A stretch of 64,000 nucleotides of DNA, from the NCBI RefSeq assembly GCF_905163445.1, contig NC_053181.1:3038001-3102000 (forward strand), given 5' to 3'. A model generated the notes under the pieces. The model made no database searches. It saw only the letters and a list, made by a program, of their open reading frames with translations, and was not told the origin of the DNA. Shown in pieces: positions 57,641-64,000 of the stretch (position 1 is its first letter; each line of letters begins with the position of its first letter). Made by a program: the position numbers and the translations under genes. This DNA comes from Pararge aegeria (lineage: Eukaryota > Arthropoda > Insecta > Lepidoptera > Nymphalidae).

Positions 57641-58790
57641 TAATCAGTTTGTTTTGTGTGAAAAACGTCGTCACTTCATCTAAAAAAACAAAAGCAAGGG
57701 TAGCCTTTTGAAGCGTGAGGCCTTTTGGTTCTTCTTCACCGGGATCACGAGCCGAATATACTTCTCACGACTTTGCTAAATCTATTGTATTAATAATATA
57801 CTTATGCCTTAATAGGTCTTACAGATTTGATTTAACTCTTATTTTTTTTTTTCTTTGAAACCTTTTTTAATTTTTTTTGTAATTGTTGTTGTTAACTACA
57901 CTGAGAGAGTTTTTTTATGTAAAACCTTAGTTGAATAGCGCTCAGATCGCGGTCACCATAGAGTCTCAGGTTCAAATCTTATTCTTAATCTTAGATATTT
58001 TTAGAAAACCAAGCATACAAAGGGACAGACAGACAGCAAAAAGCGACTTTGTTTATAACTATGTTGTGAAGTATGATGAATAAATAAAATAATGTGCAAG
58101 TTGATATTAGACTGACAACTTTTTGCCATTGTATTTTTACCGGAAATATCTGTGTGAACACCTTACTTTACCAGATTTAATCTCCCAGGAGATTTAAGAT
58201 CACGTAAGGTGAGATTTATTATGTTGCGTTCTGAAGAATATAAACGAAAAGTCGTATTTATGATTGCGTCAGTCGTTATGACACTTTATTAGTTCTTTGG
58301 CCTTTGTTTCTTAGATTTTAAATTCTTACCACTAACCCGGACAGATTTTTTTAACTACCGGGCCGTGTAACTGGTGCCAAAAATGTTCCCTTTACAGTAT
58401 AATTATTACAGAGCAATGGAGGGGAGTAGTAGACTATCTCTTGCATCCAACCACACCTGCAGGGTTTGGTTGCATATTATCTCGTCGTAATTTGAGAATT
58501 TAAAATCTCAAAATTTGTAAGCCACATTTGCCTATAATTACAGCAGCAACGGCACCCATCAGACCGGAGCACAGCATGCTGCTTAGCGGCAGAAATAAGC
58601 ATAGTGCTATTACCCTGGAACCCAAATTGGATGGTTCGTTTTAAGCAAACACATGTTTTCACGCGCTCAAGAGCATGGTTCTTAAAAAGTTGCAGCGAAG
58701 TGCGAATCGCGTACACACTGCGGTTAAATCGCAGCAGCAGTGCAATAGTTTTTTTAATTTGGCATAGTGCTTCTACATATACAACGTGTA

Positions 58791-59026
58791 ACCGAATTAC
58801 GAAATACTGTTGAAGGGTGCATAAGTATATTTCATAAGGAATCATCGAGTAAAAATATTTATAATTTCGCATGTGATGTTAAGGCTGTACCTGACTTCCT
58901 TCAGTAAAGAACTATGGCAGTGGCAAAAACTATAGCGTTTTGGTTTCACAGATCATTCTCAGAGACAGTAAATAATGTACCTCTGAAGCATGTTGAGTTA
59001 TATTTCGGTTTTCATTTACACGTTGT
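58791..59026 (-). repeat. Dispersed repeat family F, inverted terminal motifs
   Basis: Bounded by acaacgtgtaaccgaa and ttcatttacacgttgt, so the ends are inverted repeats of ACAACGTGTAA. The internal blocks match 36950-37440 and 42141-42440 in the opposite orientation. Confidence 0.6.
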
Positions 59027-59219
59027 ATATTGTTCATGGGCTTTATATTGATTTATCAGTGGATTTATCTCATAATTATGTACGACAATTTGTTAAAATG
59101 TGGGAACATTCTACTTAAGGGCCTTATTTAAAGATGGGCCAGTAAGAAATTTTACACCAATTAGGTTGAGGACCTCGTGAGCCACAGTCCAATGCTAACC
59201 ACACCACCACCAGCGAGGC

Positions 59220-59740
59220 AATTAAAAATTACTCTCATTATGAGAAGGGTTTAGGCCCTAGTCCACTACGCTGACCAAATACGGATTGGCGGACATCACA
59301 CGTCTTTGAGAATATTATGGAGAACTCTTAGGCACATGCAGGTTGTGTGTGTGTGTGCAGGTTGTTTTGGGTTTCCCTTCACCGTTAAAGCTTAATTTTA
59401 ATTTTTAAAATGCTCATAAATTAGAAAAGTAAGAGGTGCATGTCAGGGTTTGAACTCGGCCCTTCGAAAGTAAAGCTGAAGACCCGCCCACTAGGCTGTC
59501 ACAGGTTCACCGATCTTCCCGGGACGAGGTACAAGTGTTGTGCAAAGGAGGCACCGGTGCTATCCTAGGAGATCCCGGAGCCTCCCAATATGTACTGGGG
59601 AAGGCTACCGAGGGGGTTTTAGTGGGAAGAATTCCCACATAACCCAAATTTCCCCCCCAGAGAATCGGGTATCTTTTAAGAAGTTTTCCCCCCGTCAACA
59701 AAAAAAAAAGTAGGATGTCACCGCTGATAAAGCGCCAGTA
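59220..59740 (-). repeat. SINE family B interrupted by a retroposon
   Basis: The minus copy (..gagaatattatggagaactct, gggtttgaactcggccc, ccactaggctgtcac) breaks at 59502 and its head remnant resumes at about 59711. Confidence 0.65.
59503..59710 (+). mobile_element. Polyadenylated retroposon nested in a SINE
   Basis: A GC-rich insert ending ccccccgtcaac followed by a poly(A) run. It is flanked by TAGGCTGTCAC (59492-59502) and TAGGATGTCAC (59711-59721), an 11-base duplication with one change. Confidence 0.7.
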
Positions 59741-60024
59741 AAAAGTTGATATAGCGCCAGAATATCCTCAAGCTACGCAGTACACGGTTTCCCATTGCAT
59801 CGCATTTCCACGAAAAGCTTGTATGGCGCTCACAGGCGGCTACGGCGCAGGCGCTATCTTTGACGGGTTCATACGTCTTCGTCAAAGGGCCCACCTGACT
59901 TGGCCACATCGAAAACAGTTTATAGTAGTGATAGCGATCTTCGCATTATGCACGATCAACTAACTCGTACGTTTCATAGGCTGTGCGCACACTAGACTCA
60001 TCGTTCCTCTGCGGAAGGTAGCAT

Positions 60025-60296
60025 CATCGACCCATTACCAGCGTAATACAGGTCACCTCTCAAAATGAGAAAGATTTTAAGCTGTAGTCCACCATGAAAG
60101 TCAAGTGCGAATTGGTGGATTCAGACGCCCTTGAGAACAATATGGGGACAGGTTTCCTCACGATGTTTTCGATCACTGTTGAAGTAAGTGATATTAAATT
60201 GCTTAAAACGCACATAACTCAGAAAAGTTAGAGTCCTGAATCGAACTCAGTACCGCCGAAAGTGAGGCCGAAGACCTTACTTACCAACTAGGCAGG
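60025..60296 (-). repeat. tRNA-headed SINE (family B), minus copy
   Basis: catcatcgacccattaccag, cctcacgatgttttcgatca, aacgcacataactcagaaaa and cgaactcagtaccgcc in family order. Confidence 0.7.
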
Positions 60297-60464
60297 TCCT
60301 CTTACAACTATCTATAAAAGCTATTACGTTGGTGCCAATTCTGTTGTCTGTGTGTTGTCTAAAAATAGCGCTATCCTTTTTCAAGAATATCACAGTCTAA
60401 GTGATAGCATTTTTTTTAGACTCGTCAATTTAGTTTAGTCCGTCAAATATGCATTGTATATTAA

Positions 60465-60690
60465 TTAATTTATTTATTTATACTCTTTATTTGTACACCA
60501 CATCGAGTTCAGAAAAACAAAAAAAAAAAGAACAACCTCTTCAAGAATGTAGTAGGTTACCAAAGGCGGCCTTATAGCTAAATAGCGATCTCTGCCAGGC
60601 TACCTTAGGATTAGTAAAACTAAAAAGAAAAACGAAAAGGTGGGGTACACTGTTTAAAACATACTTACGAATTACTTCATAAACCAGACT
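60465..60690 (-). repeat. LINE 3'-end repeat (family D), minus copy
   Basis: A tttatttatttatactct tail, then ggcggccttatagctaaatagcgatctctgccaggctacc. The minus-strand frame ends ..NSVPHLFVFLFS, matching the copy at 970-1250. Confidence 0.65.
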
Positions 60691-61516
60691 ACACAAATGC
60701 AACAATTCTGTTGATAAATATAAAAAAAACAAGTATATTATGTCCTTTTTTTATTATATATTCCCTTAAATAAAATGGTCGCAAATTGAATAATAATTTA
60801 ATAGCAGCAGTTCCACCTTAATTCAATTAATCTTTTTGTTGGGTACAGTTAAATTTATGTGACAAAATGTTAATTTAGATATGTCGGTGAGCATTTTAAT
60901 GGGACTCTTTCCAAAAGTTACGGAACTTCAAAATTAGCATAATAAAGTGATTCTTCTTTAAGTGCTGCTGCCCGATTAACTAACTTTTCCAGAAGAACCA
61001 AAGGTGAGAGTTATTTTATGTTTAAACCCGTTGGATTGGAGCAAGTAAGTACTTAGGATTATCTAATTTATTGTTTCCTTGTTAGACAGATACAAAATAC
61101 GCGATGATTGACAACTGTACTGTATGATGTACTGTTTGAATTAAGACGACGAGTTGTCTTGGAAATAATAGTGAATCGGGTAGCTGTTTTCTAGATACAA
61201 AAGCGATGAGTTGAATACGGTGGCCATTGATTTAATGTTACTAGTATATGTGAGCTCACTGAAAATCGCTATCAAATTATGCCTTTTTTCTGAAGATGAC
61301 GAGTTGGCAACTTGTTGGGAAAGTTAGCAAATTGAGCAGCTGGGTATTCGAACCTACCCAATGCTGGATCTCGAACGGAAAAGGTTCTAGTGAGTAGTTA
61401 CTGAAATAATGAATGTTTTGTGGCAGATATCAGATGTGGCTTGTTATCACCAGGTTATCTTATAGTGAAGAAAATGCTCACAATTTCAATTTGTCATAAA
61501 ACAGAAGACAGAAGGA

Positions 61517-61790
61517 AGGGGTGATACCTTAGTAGTTAAAACTTCGGCTTCCCTTTCAAGGGAAGTTCGAGCCCCGCCGGGCACCTCTAAATTTGTAAGT
61601 CATGTGCGCTTTAAGCTATTAAATATCACTCACGGTTAAGGTAAAGGTAAACATCGTGACCAAACCTGCATCCCTGAGAGCTCTCCATAATGTTCTCGAA
61701 ATCGTGTAAAGTCCACCACTCCGCCAGCCTGAAGGGACCTAAACCTTTCTCATTATGAGAGGAGCACCGTGCCTTGCAGTATGGCTACCA
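61517..61790 (+). repeat. tRNA-headed SINE (family B)
   Basis: ggtgataccttagtagttaa, gttcgagccccgccggg, atgtgcgctttaagctatta, gtaaacatcgtgaccaaacc and gaggagcaccgtgcc follow the family order. Confidence 0.7.
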
Positions 61791-62095
61791 CAAGAAAAAT
61801 GATTTATTTTAAAACCAATCAATTAAATAATTGGTTTTAAAATAAACCAATTTGTTTTGCCAAAATTCGAAAACAAAATAGGAATCATGACTCATCCACT
61901 AACGCAACTATCAAAATAAAATGTTTCACATTTACCAGATGGGAGACGTGTCGAGCATTTCAGTGTATCTAGGATGTCCAGTTTCCCATAACGGTTGGAG
62001 AGGACTGCCGAATCGTGTAAAATGACGATCGTAGCATGCGCGGGCGCAAGCCGACCACCGTGCTCAGAATCCCAATGAGTCGGACCAGACTGGAC

Positions 62096-62103
62096 TATAT
62101 AAC
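62096..62103 (+). promoter_or_regulatory. Gene 7 TATA box
   Basis: TATATAAC lies 123 bases before the ATG at 62219. A start near 62120-62126 would give a 5' UTR of about 95 bases, the longest in the cluster. Confidence 0.5.
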
Positions 62104-62218
62104 GCGTCCACTACTCCTCAACAACAATAGCTCGAGAACCACATAACGCACAACACCCTTCGAAATACAAAGGGAGTGAAGTGCCTAGAGTTTTTTGTAA
62201 CTATCTACATATCCGAGA

Positions 62219-64000
62219 ATGAAGATTCTTTGCGTGCTCATCGTGGCCTGTGCTTTGTGGGAGGCGAATGGATATCCGTATCCCTATTATGGAAGTAATG
62301 CGGATTCAAGTGAGTTTATATTTTTTACCAAGCCCGCGTTCCGTGTGGCTCGTAACTTGTTCTGATTTTGTTACAAAACTCGCCGTTTGCGTTTCTGGAC
62401 TAAAAATGTCACCAGTGGGGTTAAAATGAGCGCCATTACATAATATATTTAATAGATTCAGGCAACTAACAAAACTAATACGATACAAAAACTAAAAATA
62501 AAAAACAAATCCAGTTTATGAATAGATAGTATACGTAAATATAAAAATAAGTAAACGTAAGCAGGGATTTATGATTCGCTTCCCGAAAGCGATGATATAC
62601 TATGACATCAGGCTTACCAGATTATATATACCCATTTTCTCGGTTTGTCTCACTAACCTCACTTGTCGGACTAATAGGATGAGAAAATAGTACAGGATGC
62701 AGGCTATTTATTATGGAATTTTGTTTCAATATTGGTTAGGGCGGGAAAAAAATTGGGATAAAATTTGATTTATGTTCGTCTATAGGATGTGATCGATCTA
62801 AGTGACCCATTATCTACATGATGACCGGTGCAGCGGCAACAGATGCTATACTAGTATTATAAATGCAAATCATATATAATACTAGTTCAGACAGTATGGG
62901 AGTATGAGTTAAAATGTAGGTGTTTTTTAATTTATATTCATTTATTCTATAAGGTTAGTTATAGTTAAGTATGCAACAATTATAAAAGGTCACTAACAGC
63001 TAAAAACGCGTAAAAGTACTTAATAAAAATGTAAAGCTTTAAAACGTTTCCAAAATGGATAAAGATCAAAACCTTTAACACTTTATACAAAATTGTTTTT
63101 ACTTATAATATTTTTTTTATAAATGCCATATTATTGTTCTGAGAAGTTGTACTATCTATTAAATAGTTTTCTTTTAAATATGATATCTATAAAGTCTATA
63201 TATATTTAAAAAATGTTATGTTGGTTTGTGTACGCTTCAAAAACTCAAAAAGTTCTGCACCAATCGAGCTGAAATGTTAGCATGATATATAATCCGCATC
63301 AAGGATTGTTTTTATCTATTTTTTGCATCAGTCACATATCGGCGACCGCGAACCACCGTTTTTTTTAACAATCGATGTATCAGTGACCGCGCCATCTGCC
63401 GAAAGCGAGAAAAACACTCGCTGACTTATGTAATGTATTCTTTGTTTTTTTTCTCATTTCTCAACCATTCCATAAAAATGTGCCACAGCGAAGCGTGGCA
63501 GGGTACAAATAGTTTATAATAAAACTGTTATTGGACGATTCCTGAACTTATTTTTTTTTTGTAAATTTTAATCCGGGGAAGCCTTAATATCGATGTGGTT
63601 TCTCTTTCGAATCAAAACGTTTTTTTATTTTATTGGTTTTTGTCTTTCTGTTCGCGTATCACGCGAAAACTTTTGAACGTATTTCAATACAATTTGTGTA
63701 CATAAATCCCGAAAAACCGGAGATCTAACTCAGTCGCCTCGAAAGGCAGGCCTTAGCTCTTATCACAAGTATATCAACGCTTTTTACATACGTATCTTAT
63801 TAAAGGTTATTAATAAGCTCATACTTTTATGTACAGTTTCCTACGGATCGACCGATATCAATCGCGGTGGTGTTGCGCTGAGCCGTTACTACAACCCGTA
63901 CTACAACCCACGTGCCTACGGGGGAGGAATGGCTGCCTTCATGTTCAAACCCGAGGAGCGGTACCAGCCTCAGACAAGCCAATACTACCTCCCTGACAGA
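62219..64000 (+). CDS. Gene 7: secreted Tyr/Pro-rich protein, 3' end outside window
   Basis: Exons are 62219-62309 and 63837-64000 (continuing past the edge), joined in phase 1 (donor gtgagt, acceptor atgtacag), giving 85 visible residues with no stop. Residues 1-18 form a signal peptide (KILCVLIVACALWEANG), followed by YPYPYYGSNADS, then after the junction SYGSTDINRGGVALSRYYNP, YYNPRAYGGG, an amphipathic MAAFMFKPEERYQPQ and TSQYYLPDR. No R-x-x-R site is seen in the visible part. The layout matches the six upstream genes, but the Tyr/Pro composition is its own. Probably an extracellular structural protein; the family was not recognised. Confidence 0.8.
63231..63512 (+). repeat. Helitron-like fragment in gene 7 intron
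   Basis: Contains caatcgagctgaaatg and ends with a hairpin, tgccacagcgaagcgtggca (63481-63500), followed by gggtacaaatagt. A 3' hairpin about 10 bases before a CTAGT-like end is the usual Helitron terminus; here the end has mutated. Confidence 0.5.

Larger units (their letters stand above)
40346..62095. other. Long gene-poor region between gene 6 and gene 7
   Basis: Nearly 22 kb without a convincing intact gene. Elements are listed separately. Unique AT-rich stretches with no recognised content lie at about 45030-46950, 48960-50460, 51470-52540, 53000-54300 and 60770-61510. A (GATA)n microsatellite lies at 45907-45925. No exon with a signal peptide, phase-1 donor and nearby TATA box was found here. 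Confidence 0.5.

Noticed and set aside
57248..57711. Overlapping open frames of 90-102 residues
   Set aside because: They fall on the GC-rich MITE with inverted ends; both strands are open because of base composition.
58477..58872. Minus-strand 131-residue frame
   Set aside because: Crosses two unrelated repeats (an old LINE piece and family F); no coherent domain was recognised.

Overview
The window looks like nuclear DNA from a butterfly or moth (Lepidoptera). It is AT-rich and packed with short retroposons (tRNA-headed SINEs, 5'-truncated LINE ends, hairpin-like MITEs, Helitron-like fragments). Its genes are small, TATA-driven and spliced with GT-AG introns. The species was not determined. 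No bacterial, viral, CRISPR or rRNA features were seen.

Layout. (1) The left end, about 0.7-2.5 kb on the minus strand, holds three consecutive internal exons of a membrane protein, most like an ABC transporter of subfamily A; the gene continues leftward out of the window. (2) From 5.5 to 40.3 kb on the plus strand lie six small secreted-protein genes in a row, with start codons at 5494, 10868, 17929, 25062, 30273 and 36654, one every 5-7 kb. A seventh, cut by the window edge, starts at 62219. (3) Between gene 6 and gene 7 is about 22 kb with no convincing gene, mostly transposable elements and unique AT-rich DNA.

All seven secreted genes share one plan. Exon 1 holds little beyond a signal peptide, the intron is always in phase 1, and the rest of the protein is in a single second exon (incomplete for gene 7). 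Genes 1, 2, 3 and 5 carry a short pro-segment ending in R-x-x-R followed by S-P or A-P; gene 4 has a looser R-x-x-R. The cores are low-complexity: Gly/Phe, Gly/Ser, poly-Pro/poly-His, His-Gln-Gly-Gly-Tyr repeats and Ser-Ala-Val-Ser-Ser-Ala repeats. Genes 2 and 3 share an N-terminal SPHY motif and an ungapped C-terminal Pro-Cys-x-Thr-Cys module, so they are paralogues despite unrelated middles. The inference is a tandem family of rapidly diverging extracellular structural or adhesive proteins (silk, cuticle, eggshell and glue are candidates). The tissue cannot be read from the sequence and I recognise no named family.

Repeats record insertion order clearly. There is a hAT-type MITE family with 8-bp target duplications, one copy inside an older SINE. 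A RTE-like LINE tail sits inside another LINE with an 11-bp duplication, and a polyadenylated retroposon sits inside a SINE. Several long, near-perfect inverted duplications inside repeats look like template-switch scars.
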